A stretch of DNA of 25,369 nucleotides from Didymodactylos carnosus (taxonomy: Eukaryota; Rotifera; Eurotatoria; Philodinida; Philodinidae): contig CAJNOQ010002251.1 of NCBI GenBank assembly GCA_905250885.1, forward strand, positions 1 to 25,369, given 5' to 3'. The notes under the pieces were generated by a model. The model searched no databases. It was not told the DNA's origin and was given only the letters and a program-made list of their open reading frames with translations. The stretch's first letter is position 1. The number at the start of each line of letters is the position of its first letter. Shown piece after piece: positions 10,291 to 22,599 of this stretch. A program made the translations under genes and the position numbers.

Positions 10291-10786
10291 CTACTACCGT
10301 CGCCAAAAAAGAATGTCCGTGATTATTTTTTGAATAATTAGAGAACGCAGCATCGTAAAGAGGCGCGGTTTTCAATGAAATAAGCATTGCCACAGCGATC
10401 GGGAGCATCGATTATCTATGGATCATGTGTTTTGGACTAAGAGAAAGATCGATCCTATTGGTCCCAGAAAATCTGGATTTTCAGCCGAGCGATGGAGTTT
10501 TAAGATCTCGTTTAGATCTAGTTTTATAGAAGGTACTTTGAGCTACCTATACATGAAAAAAAGTCAATAGATTCCTATCTCAGTTCCCAGAGATATAAAC
10601 TGGTTTTCTTAAGATCCTATAGAAAACCAGTCTTCAGAAATTTTCATCATAAACGTTTTGCTTAAGAAAGAATGGGATAATTTCTTGTCCATCGAATAAT
10701 AAAAACCGCAGCTCTTTATGATTCTCTTCCATTCTCAAGTTATTCAAAAAATAACCACGAATATTCTTTTTTAGCGACGATAGTAG
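10291..10786. mobile_element. MITE-like element with about 85-bp imperfect terminal inverted repeats
   Basis: The left end starts CTACTACCGTCGCCAAAAAA and the right end is TTTTTTAGCGACGATAGTAG, its near reverse complement. The match continues through TTATTTTTTGAATAA and then weakly to about 10375 on the left and 10701 on the right. The element is about 496 nt with no coding frame. No target duplication is convincing. An internal perfect 11-bp hairpin lies at 10599-10631. Confidence 0.72.
10599..10631. repeat. Perfect 11-bp stem hairpin inside the MITE-like element
   Basis: ACTGGTTTTCT pairs with AGAAAACCAGT across an 11-nt loop. It sits near the middle of the 10291-10786 element. No T run follows, and there is no sign that it is an independent RNA gene. 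Confidence 0.7.
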
Positions 10787-11418
10787 CCACAAATAAAACG
10801 TTCTACTCGTATTTATTACAGTAGCATGTAAAAATATTGTCGTGTATAGACATGATATAATGTCATCAGAATATAAATATTGACAGGTCCCTCGATTGTC
10901 ATATCATTTTTGTCATAGAGAATAAGAATTCTGAGATAACATATCGTAGCTTCTGTATATTTCCGAGAGAAAAATATTCTCAAAACACACCAATATCTTC
11001 TTCATCTAGAAATAGATCTGCCCACTTGTGGCTTTCTTTTTCTTTTTTTTCATCGTCGTACTACTAAAGTAAACTGAAGATATAATTCTACATACATGAA
11101 TATCTGTTGGGAAATCTGTATCATTTGTAATAGAATCACCCAATGAACACATATGATATCATATAGGCAAACTATCATAATATGCAACTAAAAAGAATTT
11201 ATCGTTGTTGCTGTGATTCTTATGCATATATACATAAACATATATATAGTTCTGTTTTTTAAATGAAGTGACACAGACAAAAGAAAGGTATTAACGATCT
11301 TTAAGTGTTCAGGATTACTCTTGTAAATATTTTTTCCATTTATCATTCTCAGCGCTATGCGTCGTATGAGAAGACCAATATTAAGGTTCAAGAGTAGGCG
11401 TGCAATGATAATAAAACT
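10787..11418. other. AT-rich non-coding stretch
   Basis: No gene is recognised. The minus-strand frame at 11188-11391 is AT-driven and matches nothing I know. Short ATATGATATCATAT-type self-complementary sequence occurs near 11150-11164. Confidence 0.4.
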
Positions 11419-11510
11419 TTACCGGTATACCGTAATTGACATTATCGTTCTCCTTCTTTGTCGTTAACGATAAGATCAATAACAATAATTCGTTATCGTT
11501 GCATCCCTAT
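11419..11510. mobile_element. Possible Ac/hAT-type transposon end
   Basis: Read on the minus strand, the stretch starts TAGGGATGCAACGATAACG, close to the terminal TAGGGATG of Ac-like hAT elements. It then carries repeated AACGATAA-type motifs and CGGTATACCGG, like the subterminal repeats of such elements. Only one end is visible; no matching second terminus or 8-bp duplication was found nearby. Treat it as a fragment. Confidence 0.4.
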
Positions 11511-11881
11511 TTAAGAGTATTAAAACACGAATTTTAAAAACGATGAAATGGTTAATATGAATTTTGTGTGAAAGAAACTTTTTTGCCAGTAGCACTTGTA
11601 AAAAGAATATTGAAAGAGAACCATAGAGAAAAGCTGATTTTTTTTAGTTAGCTAAAATTTGAACATTTTGTTTCCGTTTTCTAAAATCCATTTTTAATAA
11701 TATGCTCGAGTCTTCATGTTGTTTTACTTACGCAGAGCTTCCATTCATATGATATGATGGTTAACTATGAAGTTCAATAGAGATGTAGCTGCTCTCTTCT
11801 TCAAACACAGCTCTCTTTTTGAGCATACTTAGTAATAATTAACATACGACAACTAACAGCGTTACTTTTTGAACTCCATAT

Positions 11882-12700
11882 ACTTTTACCATCAATGAAT
11901 AAACAAAACGTCGCACATAATTATAAAAATTGAAATAGACGTAATCTCAAACTCCGCACACTTTTTAATTAACAAGTAAAACGTGGACTGTGCAGAAAGA
12001 AAGATAAAATATATCTAACTTATATCTCAGTTATGAAAAGTACTACAACGATCATTTCCTGCGAAAAATTTTGTCGATGAGTCGCCGCTATCTGTGTATG
12101 TTTTAGCCAAATTCTCTGTAAACTAGCTCCATAGAATGACCGAGTCATTCAAAATTCAGAACAACAATGTATCCGTTGTATGAAACGTAGAGCAAAACAC
12201 GAAACAACTGCAGTACCAAAAAATTTATGAACAAGACAGTATTACGTTTGTAAGTCTTTTGCTTTGGGCCTTTTTTCGGTTCTGTTGACAACATTTTGTT
12301 TTATAGTTTGTACAAACTGGACGTATATTACCAGTATTTGATTCAGTATGATCGTCATTATACTGAAGTCGTAACAGTAGTCTTCCGGGTGTGTTAAGTA
12401 ATTTGAAAGAATTCGTATACCAGATGAACAGAAGAAAGATAATCTTCGCGAAGATTTTTTTTCATATAAATGTTGGTAAGTAACTTAGTTTCAGATATGA
12501 TACATTTTCTAATCTGATTTTGTTAGGTACTGCAGCAAGGGTTCTTGCTTTCATATGTTTTGTTAATTGTCTTTCATTCTGTACAGTCCATGTTTACTCG
12601 TTAATTAAAAAGTGTGCTGAATTTGAGATTATGTATATTTCAAATTTTTATAATTATGTGCGGTGTTTGGGATATGGATTTATTCATTGATGATAAAAGT
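11882..12700. mobile_element. Foldback element, about 130-bp arms
   Basis: The left arm 11882-12008 and right arm about 12565-12700 are reverse complements with moderate divergence and small indels. Shared blocks include CATCAATGAATAAA, CGCACATAATTATAAAAAT, CACACTTTTTAATTAAC and GGACTGT. The spacer is about 560 nt without a coding frame. No target duplication was recognised. It resembles the other foldback elements of the window in architecture but not in sequence. Confidence 0.7.
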
Positions 12701-14512
12701 GTGCGGATTCACCGCTTTTAGCTTCAATCTAAAGTGTCCTGCTAAGATTTGTTTATCTTATAGGATGAATAGGATCTTTACACAACATAGCCGTTATCAG
12801 GGTTATTAAGTTGAAATACGCAATATTCATGTCGTGCTTAGTTTGTCGAATCATGAATCACAATATCAATAGGACAAATAATAGATTTTTATAATGAAGG
12901 TATACATTACAAATCATGCTGTGCAGCAAATAAATAGATGTTCTACACAAAGAAACACGTATGCATCATGCTGAGAACAAACTTCTTCTCTTTTGTTAAT
13001 AGTAGTAGTTATGATAAGCAAAAACCTCTTAATCTTAAAGTCTTACAGTCTCTCTTAAAGTTGTCTTATTCCGTTATACAGCTCGTTAAAACTTATTAAT
13101 AATAAAATATTCAATCAGATAGACAATATTTGTTTCACACTTACAAATGGGCCGGATATCAGTTATGTACACAAATATATTTAATTATATAGAGACATCT
13201 TTCTTTTTTTTTCTTCTAGTTGTTACCACTAATATATTCTATCGTTGTACTTTCACAGAGAATTATCCTAGTAAATATTCTCTCTCTCTCTCTCTCTGTC
13301 TCTCTCTCCTTCGCTTTTCTATGCAAGATGAGAATTATTACTATATTATTTATTAGTATAAGTTTCTATATATATGAGAGAACCATTCGTATATGTGTTG
13401 CTTTGATATATTTGCCTACATAATCTAGTATTTACTGAGTAGTAACAGGCGACGGTCATTATGCGGGACTCTTGATATGGCACCACATGGGAGGAAAAGA
13501 AAAGGAAAAGTCATCGAAAGTATGTATTGTGTGAGTGAAGAAGAAGAAAAAAAACTACCCAATTTATTTTTATTTTTCAATATACAACTAGAAATATTAT
13601 CTAAATCAAAAAAATAATTATATAGTGTTTGATCGTAATTTCAGGTAAGTGTTCAATTAATGAATTATTAGACAAGAGAATTAAGAAAAGAAAATACGAT
13701 TATTCTTAGACTTTTTTTTTTAAAATAAGCTAAAAATAATTATATGGATAGTTTTTGTTATTCAAGGACAAATAACAGTTTTTGTTTCAGCTTTTACTTA
13801 GATTGAAAGAAAAGTCTTTTAGTGAAATCCAAGTGACAGATTTAAACTGTTATTTTAATTAAATTCCATTGAATCTTATATGGCATTTTTCTTTTCTTTT
13901 TCCTAAAAAGCCTTAATTTGTTCTGAAACAATAAGAAAAAGTGAATAGTGGTTAATAAGAAGCTTATAGATGAAAATTTTTCAAGAAATAAAAGAAACTG
14001 TGATACCCTTGTTATAACTCACACACTATTGCATTTTACAACAAAACATTTATTAAGTTGTATGAAACATCGTTTTTTTTTTTCTAGGTAGATTTGACTT
14101 ACAAATATACATTCTATAAATTTGACCTATTGAACATTAGCTAGAGAAAATGTTAGCATACTTTGTTGTTTTCTCTTCAAGACTATTTTATTAATATAAT
14201 TATTCTAATCTGTCTATTACATGTAAGAGTACTATACGAATTTTCAGCTTTTCTATAATAATAGTTCTTCTGTAATAATAGCTTTCTGTAGACAATATTA
14301 AAAATTTAACTTTTTTTTTTCTTCTGATAATTATACTATATTTCGTTTGTTTAGATAAAAAAAGTTATTTACATCATTTTTAACGATGTATTTTGATAGT
14401 GTTAAATTGAGCAAAAATAATTGTCAAAATATTCTCATTTTATCGATATATAAATCAACTAAAATTGTATCTAAAATTGATTGTACATGACATCGGTGAC
14501 AGTGAACATACC
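12701..14512. other. Upstream region of the neurexin gene
   Basis: 1.8 kb without a credible coding frame. A CT microsatellite lies at 13279-13310 and the DNA becomes very A/T-rich towards the gene. The sequence TTTCAG|GTAAGT near 13639-13650 looks like a splice donor, and a polypyrimidine tract ending TTTCTAG near 14072-14087 looks like an acceptor, so a spliced 5' UTR is possible but unproven. Confidence 0.4.
13279..13310. repeat. CT microsatellite
   Basis: A run of TC dinucleotides broken once by a G (TCTGTCTC). It lies about 1.2 kb upstream of the neurexin start codon and gives two overlapping spurious frames. Confidence 0.9.
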
Positions 14513-17500
14513 ATGTTTAAACAGGCAATATATGTTAAATCAATCGTAAATAATCTAACTACAATACGAACATTATTTCTTTATAAAACATCGACAATTA
14601 TTATTATTATTTTATCATTATTAATCGTACAAATAACAAACGTATTATCCGATCATATAATGAATTTTTCTGGTGCAACTTATACTCATGTTGCTTATGA
14701 ATCATGGCGACCTTGTCTAAATGGCTATGTACGATTTGATATACAAACAAAAGCATTAGTGGGAACATTGGCTTATATTGATGATAAAGGAAAATATGAT
14801 TTTTTTTATTTAAAATTAGTTGAAGGTAAATTACGTTTATTATTTAATTTGGGAAGTGAAAGACAAGCATTAAATGTTGAATATGAAATAAATGATAATT
14901 ATTGGCATACAATTGAAATACGACGATATGGACGTATAACATCGTTAATTGTTGATAATGGTAAAGTACAAAATTCTACAATAACAGAAAAAGAAGATTT
15001 ATATTTTGGTGGTTCAACAGCAAATGAATATCAATCATCATTATTCTATTTTGGGGGTGAGTTTATCATTATCAATAAAATTTAATAATGTCAAATATTG
15101 ATGAATCTCTTCTTCTTTATTTTATTTTCTAGGTATACCAACAATGTTAGAAAGACATAATTACGGTAATTTATCATCATATGATGTTTATTTACAACCA
15201 AGATTTAAGGGTAAAATGAGAAATATTGTTTATAAAAATTGTACAAAAAAATTAGTTAAACCTGTTCAACAACGAATGGAAGGTGTATCATTAATTGATG
15301 ATAATAATTGTAATCATTCAAAATGTAAACATGGTATATGTATGATAACAGATGATAGTTATTGGTGTTTATGTGATGAAACATTAGAAGGTCTTACATG
15401 TGAAAATAAAAAAAAATCAAATGCATTAACATTTAAAGGTAAACAATATTTATCATATAAATTAATAAATCCAATTGAATCATATGATAATGAAACATTA
15501 AGTTTTGAATTTAAAACAAATAAACAATATGGTCTACTATTTTATGGTATTAGTAATGATAATGAAAATCAACGTTTTCTAATTTGTTTTGAACGTGGTC
15601 ATCTTTTAATTGAATATCGTTTAAATTCTAATGTATCATTGGAATGGCGTCCAATATTAACATCAACAGGATTAACAAATAGTTTAATAACACCTTTAAC
15701 AAATGGTGGAAGTAATAATGAATTAATAAGTACAACAATATTTAATTGGAATAATGGTGGTAATGGTGGTATTACATTATCTGATGATAAATGGCATCTA
15801 TTACGTATAACTCGTCGACAGACAGTATTAGATTTGATATTGGACGATGAATATCATGTTACTACAACACATGATCAATCATTAAAAGGTCTATTAAAAA
15901 TAAAACAAATTTATCTTGGTGGTACAATAAATGAATTAGAACGTTCAATGTGTAATTATAAATTTCAAGGTTGTCTTAAAAATATTATCTATTCAATTGA
16001 AAATAGACAGTTAGATTTAACTAAAATATATTTAAATAATGAATCATCAATAAAAATAAATTCATATGGTAATATTATAAAAGAAGTATGTGAAACAATA
16101 ATGGAATCAATTACATTTTTAACATCAAATTCATATTTAACAATTGATTTAATTAATGATACTAAATGGAATAAAAATTATGATGAACAAATTGAATTAT
16201 CATTTCGAACAATAGAAAATCATGGTGTTTTATTTTATGCAATTGGAACTTCTAATAAGTTAAATCAAAGTTTTTTTGGTCTTGATTTATTTGATGGATT
16301 TTTATATTTAACAATTAATATTGATAGTAGACGACGAAGTATGTCAAAAAGAAGAGAAATAACAAATAGACGATATAATGATGGAAATCAACATCATATT
16401 CGCATTTTTATAAGATATCATACCGGTGGACTTGATATATCAATATTTATCGATCAAGAAAATGAAGTACGATTTTCAATAGTTAGTAAATACAATAAAC
16501 TTCATGTAAGTTTTAAAAATATTTATCAAAACTATTTTTCATTATTTTTGTATTTTTATTTTTTGTCTTTCTTAGCTAAATTTATTGATTATTGGAGGCA
16601 TTGATCCATCTATTCAAATGATGCCAAATGATTTTTGGTCAGGTACAATTAATCGAGGATTTATTGGATGTATATCTGATTTTGAATTAACTGGTGTAGC
16701 TCTGAATTTAACACATTATGTTTTATTAAAAAAATTATCATCTGGTATTAGTCGTGGTTGTATTGAAAATAGTGGTTTTAATTATTGTCAACCATCGTTA
16801 TGTTTAAATGGTGGTGAATGTCAAATAAGTTGGAATCGTTTTCAATGTGATTGTTCTAAAACAAGTTATACAGGATATTATTGTGAACAAGCTGCATATC
16901 AATTAGAAATAGAAAAATATGAAAATTTTGAAATTAATACAGAATTAAAATGGACAGATGAAATTAATGATATTACATTTCGATTAAAGGTATGTCTCAC
17001 TCTCTCTTTCTTATAAATAAAGTAAAAAGAGTTCTCATCGGTTTAGGCTAATTATGATCAAGAAAATTTTTTTTCCATTCGTCCATGTTCAATAACATCA
17101 TTCCATTGTGATGAAATGCTCAATTTTTCAATTAAAAATGGTTTATTAGAAATTCGCTTCATGTTAAAATATTATAATTATATAAATATAACAAATAGTC
17201 GATTTATTCTTGATCAAAAATGGCATTTTATTCGTTTTCAACGTTTTGATCAAAAAATTTTATTCTATGTTGATGATAATGTTAAACAAACTGAAATTAA
17301 AAAATTAATAATTGAAAATGATATAGAAACATATCCAAAAACAAAAATATGGCTCAGATTTTTAGCTCAAAAAATAAAAATATCAAATCTTTTAATTAAT
17401 CGTTATTCAATATTTTCTAATCGTACAATAAAATTAAAACCTATAAGATATTTTAAACCACAAAATCCTGTTTCACTTATTGATAATTATTCATATTTTA

Positions 17501-20500
17501 CATTAAATTTAGCTAATATATTTGGTATATATTTTGAATTAATTACAATGTCATTTGATTTTCGTACAATTGATAAAAATGGTTTAATTTTTTATGCTAA
17601 TATACAAATGAATGAAGAACATGATGAAAATGATTATTCAAAAAAAAATTATTTTAAAATACAATTAATTAATGGTCAAATTCAATTAAAATTATCATTA
17701 AATAATATTTTATATGAAATTAATTCAAAATTAAATGAGGATATAAATGATGGAAAATGGCATCAATTATCATTTTATCGTATTGATATACAACAATTTC
17801 AATTGATACTTGATACAATTGAATATTCATTATTTATTGGAGAAGAACAACAACAAATACGTTTTAAAGATAAATTATATTTTGGTAAACCACCAATAAC
17901 ATTAGAAACAATATCATCAAATGATTATTCTGTTAAATTATGTCTTGCATCATTATCTGTTAATCATATTCCCATTAATCTAATGAATTATCGTTATTAT
18001 GGAAAAACAATTATAACTAATTGTAATTTAAATAAGGCAACAACAAATTGTCCAACTAAAAAATGTCGAAATAATGGACGATGTACAAATCAAACAATAT
18101 CATCACAATTATATACATGTGATTGTAAACATACAAGTTTTAATGGACGATATTGTATGAATATGAAACGTGGATATCGATTTTATGAAAATGGTCCTGG
18201 TATTACATTTGATGTTGAACAACTACAACGACAACATAGTTTAGTAAATGATTATCATGATAATAATCATGAAACTATATCATTTGGTAAGATTAACAAA
18301 CTAGTCAATTTTTTATTTTATTTTATTTAATAAATTAATTTTTTATAGGTATATTAACAAAAGTAATGTCTGGTTGTGTTCTGCGTACATCTAATGGTAT
18401 TAATACATATGAAGATTATTTACAAATAGATATTTATCAAGGACGTTTGAAAGTATTACTGATTTTTAATAATCAAGATGAACGTGAACAATTAATCAAT
18501 GATCAAGAAATTAATGATGGAAAATATCATCTAGTTGTATATAAAAGAACTTATTCATCTATTCGTTTACAAATTGATAGAAAAATAACAGAAAAACAAC
18601 TATCAAATAAAATTACTAACTATAAAATTAGAAAAAGATCAGTTTATCTTGGTTATAACACAATACTTAAACAGGGTTTCCAAGTAAGTTAAAAAGGACA
18701 TGGACGGTTAAACTAGAGAAACTTCACTCTTTTGACTTTTTCAATCACAAATGTGTTGATAGGAAGTTATTAGAAACATTTTTCACAAATTAGTTTCGCG
18801 AAATTTTGATGCAAGATTTTTGACACTTTTCGGATGACCCTGAAATCTTTGGGAAAACTTTTTATTCCGGCGTTTTTGAAATCAGATGGACTAGATTTAA
18901 AATGTTGTGCTTATCACGTATATTATCTATTATCTATAGTTGAAAAAGGTTGCATCTGCATAGAAAAAATCGATTTTTACTAAATGATGACACTGTCATA
19001 TCATCCAACGGTTTTACCTTGCCACCGACCAAAAAATATGCTCCTGAAACTCTAGAAAAGTGTTTAATGTATGTAAACTTGTGTGCTCTTTCAAATCGTG
19101 CTAAAATAAAGTGTTCAACTTTAAATTAAGTTGTCAAATTATTGAGATATGGGCCCAAAATAGGGAAAACTCATTGTTTCGTTCATGTTTCTGCTATTGT
19201 GAATTGAAGAAGAGCGAAAGTAAAGTAAAAATTGCATGGTCGCTGTAGTTTTTGATACTCTATTGAATAAGCGGCTCAAAAAATTAAAAAATCAGTGTAT
19301 CATGGTCATAGATTTTTGCGATCATTATTCTGTAATTATTCATCGTTTTTGGATGAAACCTAGAGGAACTGGTAGTTGTTATATCTGGTGTGTAATGAGT
19401 AATAAATGAGTCTAAACTGTAGGCACATTGTCCACTGAAGTTGCCGTTACTCTTCTTCATTCTATTAGAAATCTCCGTACTTTAAGGAAGTTGTAAACAA
19501 GACAAGTGCAAGGATTCATTTTGTAGCACTTTGTTTGATTAATAAAATCATGAAACTATGATAATATTATACAGAATAGAAACAAAATACCAAACCTTTT
19601 TGGAATTCTTTAATTTGTTTTATGATTCTTTTTGTATTTTGAGCCCTGCCTTAATATTCTACAGCTAGTTGCACAGACTGATCGTAGAAAGAAAGATACG
19701 TTTGGTAATCGTACAGTATGTCTTTTGTAGTAACAAATTCCACGGAGATTCAGAAAAATCACGAATTCAACTTTATACGTGATAAGCGCAACATTGTGAA
19801 TCTAGTCCATATGATTTCAAAAACGCTGGAATAAAATGTTTTCCCAGAGATTTCAGGGTCATCCGAATAGTGTCAAAAATCTTGCATCAAAATTTCGAGA
19901 AACTAAGGTGTGAAAAATGTTTCTAGTAACTTTCTGTCAACACGGTTTTGATAGAAAAATCAAAAGAGTGGAATTTCTCTAGTTTAACCGTCCATGTCCT
20001 TTGAAAATTATAATCAGTTAAAAAATTATATCACTTAAAATTTTCAACTTTAGGGTTTATTGTATGGTTTTGCATACGATATTTATAATTTATTTGATTT
20101 GATTTCTCCAACATTCCAACATATTAATTTTAGACCCTCATCCATGTATAATGGTTCTTCTTTTCTCGTAAATCCACCTGACATAGATAATCGTGATAAT
20201 TTACTCACATGTGACTATAATTTTAATGACGATTTCTGTGATGAAGAATTTGAAACTAATTTATTTTTACCAAATGTAACGTTAAAATCATTATTAGACT
20301 ATTATCAAACAACTACAACAACTATTATGACTACATATACTTTTATTTCAAGAAGTAAAACATTATCGTCAAACTTTTTTGATTCAAGAGTGACGACTCG
20401 ATCGATGATTTCTTCTATTTCATTAGATAATCAAAATATATCATCGATTAGTGATAGTAATACAGATGTTTTACCACCTTTAGTTTCACCAAGATCTAAA

Positions 20501-20791
20501 ATACGTTCAAAATCCAAATTTAATATTTGGTTAATAATAGCACCTGTTAGTGCGCTACTCGTCTGTCTCATTATACTTTTCATCGGCTATATTAAATATA
20601 GAAGGAAAGATGTCGGAACATATCAAGTCGAAGAAGCACAACGATTTCGCCCATTAATTATTGAATTACAAAATGATCAAAATTCACCTACTAATAATAT
20701 ATCATCATCACAAAATCATAAGAAAAAAACATCAAAAAAGAAAAAGAAAAAACGAATTGGTGTAAATGAAAATAAAGAGTGGTATATTTAA
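14513..20791 (+). CDS. NRXN: Alpha-neurexin, complete, 6 exons, 1547 aa
   Basis: Neurexins are presynaptic adhesion receptors that bind neuroligins and other partners across the synapse. Exons are 14513-15056, 15133-16505, 16576-16989, 17047-18286, 18349-18683 and 20054-20791; introns are 76, 70, 57, 62 and 1370 nt, all GT-AG, and phases add up to 4644 nt. Domain order is hydrophobic signal (29-45), LNS1 (about 51-235), EGF1 (240-272), LNS2 (278-501), LNS3 (505-700), EGF2 (710-742), LNS4 (748-905), LNS5 (917-1103), EGF3 (1112-1147), LNS6 (1153-1320), a Ser/Thr stalk, a membrane helix (1460-1482), then IKYRRKDVGTYQVEEAQRF as in other neurexin tails, a Lys-rich stretch and C-terminal EWYI, a PDZ ligand like the vertebrate EYYV. 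Tell-tale motifs include LGG/FGG strands and NDGKWH-type motifs. LNS2 has a Gly/Asn/Thr-rich insertion (about 348-394). The start is the first in-frame ATG after a stop; it gives an unusually long 28-residue stretch before the hydrophobic core, so an upstream exon is not excluded. Confidence 0.95.
18693..20002. mobile_element. 1.3-kb foldback element in neurexin intron 5
   Basis: The left arm 18693-18922 and right arm 19774-20002 (about 230 nt each) are inverted copies with modest divergence. Tips are AAAGGACATGGACGGTTAAA and TTTAACCGTCCATGTCCTTT. The spacer of about 850 nt has no coding frame. The element begins 9 nt after the exon 5 end, just behind the GTAAGT donor, and ends 51 nt before exon 6. 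Removing it leaves an intron of 60 nt, like the other neurexin introns. No target duplication is clear. Confidence 0.88.
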
Positions 20792-22281
20792 ATAGCTTTT
20801 GGCAGTTTTGTGTCGAAAAATTTTTATCTGTTTTTTTTTGTGCTCAATGTTTGTTTGTTTTTTTCTAAAATAACTTTTTTATATTTTTGTTATTTGTATG
20901 ATGATAATATTTTTATCTTTTATACAAAAAAACATCGAAACAGACAGATAAATTAATTAACAATCAGAAGTAGTACAAATAATCTATGAATGTTGTTTAA
21001 TAAGTACTTTGTTGGAAATATTCACATTGACACTAGACCAAAGGCTTTTTCTACTGGTATTAGTTGTCTGCTACCAAGTAGAAAAAGAAAGATGATAAAT
21101 AGTGGTATAATTATTACATATATAGATGCCTGATCTACACATGATGAGAGTATATTTATGTGTCAGTAGCAAAATCATATCATATCTTACATCATACAGA
21201 TACGGAAATATCTCAAAAAATTCTATATCATAAACGTTCGGACACACACACGTATAGATAAGAGATCTGAGTAATAAACAGAATGTTAGTAATAACGTAT
21301 ATATATATATATGTATATGTATATCTACACACAAACACACACTTCATATAAATGAGGTGATGACTTGTGTCATCCACGTGCATCTCTTACACTATTTGAA
21401 ATCAAAGAAAAACGGCTAGAATAAAATGACAGGAAACGATTAGGTTTTTGCAATAAAAAGTAGAGGTTGATGATGAATGATTCCTATTTACATTGATAAA
21501 TAGTCATAATTAATTAATTTCTTTGTGTCGGATGTTAAGAAAAAGAACACACATTTAACGTATATCCAGACGAAATATGAACTAAAATACCGCATAATGA
21601 GGCCATTATTATTATGCAAATGAATATAGGAGATAGTGGTCAGTTGTCAATATCCACAAACATAATCTATATTCTATCTAACAACGCGATGTACGAAAAC
21701 TTAAAAATAATTGTGTTAAAATCTATACATAGTTTTTAATTATTTTAAAAATTCAGAAATATTATACGTGGAACTAATGAGACTGCTAACTGGAGAACAT
21801 TTATAGTTTCCTTCGGTGCCAGACAACATTACAGGGTTATTAAGCAGTATCCGCTCATCTGCAGGGAAATAAAATGTAGACGTCAAAGACTAGCAAAAGA
21901 GCATTACCAAGTAAATAAGCCCAAACACAAAAGCTCATTGACTGACTAGTTGATGCCTGTGTTATGGCTCATGCAAAGGCAACAGAGTAGTTCCTTATCT
22001 AGATAAACTCTTGAAACTTCTGCTGTGAGAGACCTCTATAGACCAATGATCTTATATAAGGCTTTACGTATATCATATGGAGCTGACACACAAAGTGACA
22101 TTTGTTAATCAACATGGAGGATATCGGTAATTGGATGACTGTCAAGATAAGCTTTTATTAAAATTTCTTTCATGAACTGTCAGTGTCAACATTGATACTT
22201 GCGCTTAATGGAAGAAAAATGAATAAAAGCTTATAAAGATGAGCACAAGAAAGTATGTGGGTATAAAACAAGTAGTCTGAC
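20792..22281. other. 3' flank of neurexin, no gene recognised
   Basis: AT-rich sequence with T runs right after the stop codon. AATAAA occurs at 21273-21278 and again near 21452, both rather far for a poly(A) signal of the neurexin gene. A TA/CA microsatellite lies at 21298-21342. The minus-strand frame 21071-21340 is created by that microsatellite. Bases 22274-22281 are the left target duplication of the next element. Confidence 0.45.
21298..21342. repeat. TA then CA microsatellite
   Basis: TATATATATATATATGTATATGTATAT is interrupted by TG steps and followed by ACACACAAACACACAC. A simple sequence repeat with no further signal. Confidence 0.85.
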
Positions 22282-22506
22282 GAAGGGGGAAACAGCTGGT
22301 TTTGGGATTTTCGCCGATTTCCCGCGATTTGTTTGGGACATCAAGTAAAGAGACTGCGATAAACAGTGCGGAACCTGCTTTATTTGTACAAAATGGGAAT
22401 CAGACATAGTGAAAGTAAGGAAAAAACCGATAAAATCATAAGCGATTTTTAGCGATTTTCGATTTAAACCGATTTTTTAAGCAAAAAAACAGCTGTTTCC
22501 CCCTTG
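22282..22506. mobile_element. 225-bp hAT-type MITE with 8-bp target duplication
   Basis: The terminal inverted repeats are GAAGGGGGAAACAGCTG on the left and CAGCTGTTTCCCCCTTG on the right (as read on +). The element is flanked by the perfect direct repeat AGTCTGAC (22274-22281 and 22507-22514). An 8-bp target duplication is characteristic of the hAT superfamily. The interior holds repeated CGATTT/GCGATTT motifs and no coding frame. It depends on a transposase from elsewhere. Confidence 0.88.
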
Positions 22507-22599
22507 AGTCTGACACGGGTCTGAAGAACATATGAGTCCTGCAAAGTTAGAATTTTCGAAACAAGGTGTAGAGGGAATTTGTAGGACAAGACCAGGCAA

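Noticed and set aside
13147..13423. Two overlapping frames rich in SLSLSL
   Set aside because: They are translations of the CT microsatellite.
21071..21340. Minus-strand frame rich in I, Y and H
   Set aside because: It is produced by the TA/CA microsatellite.
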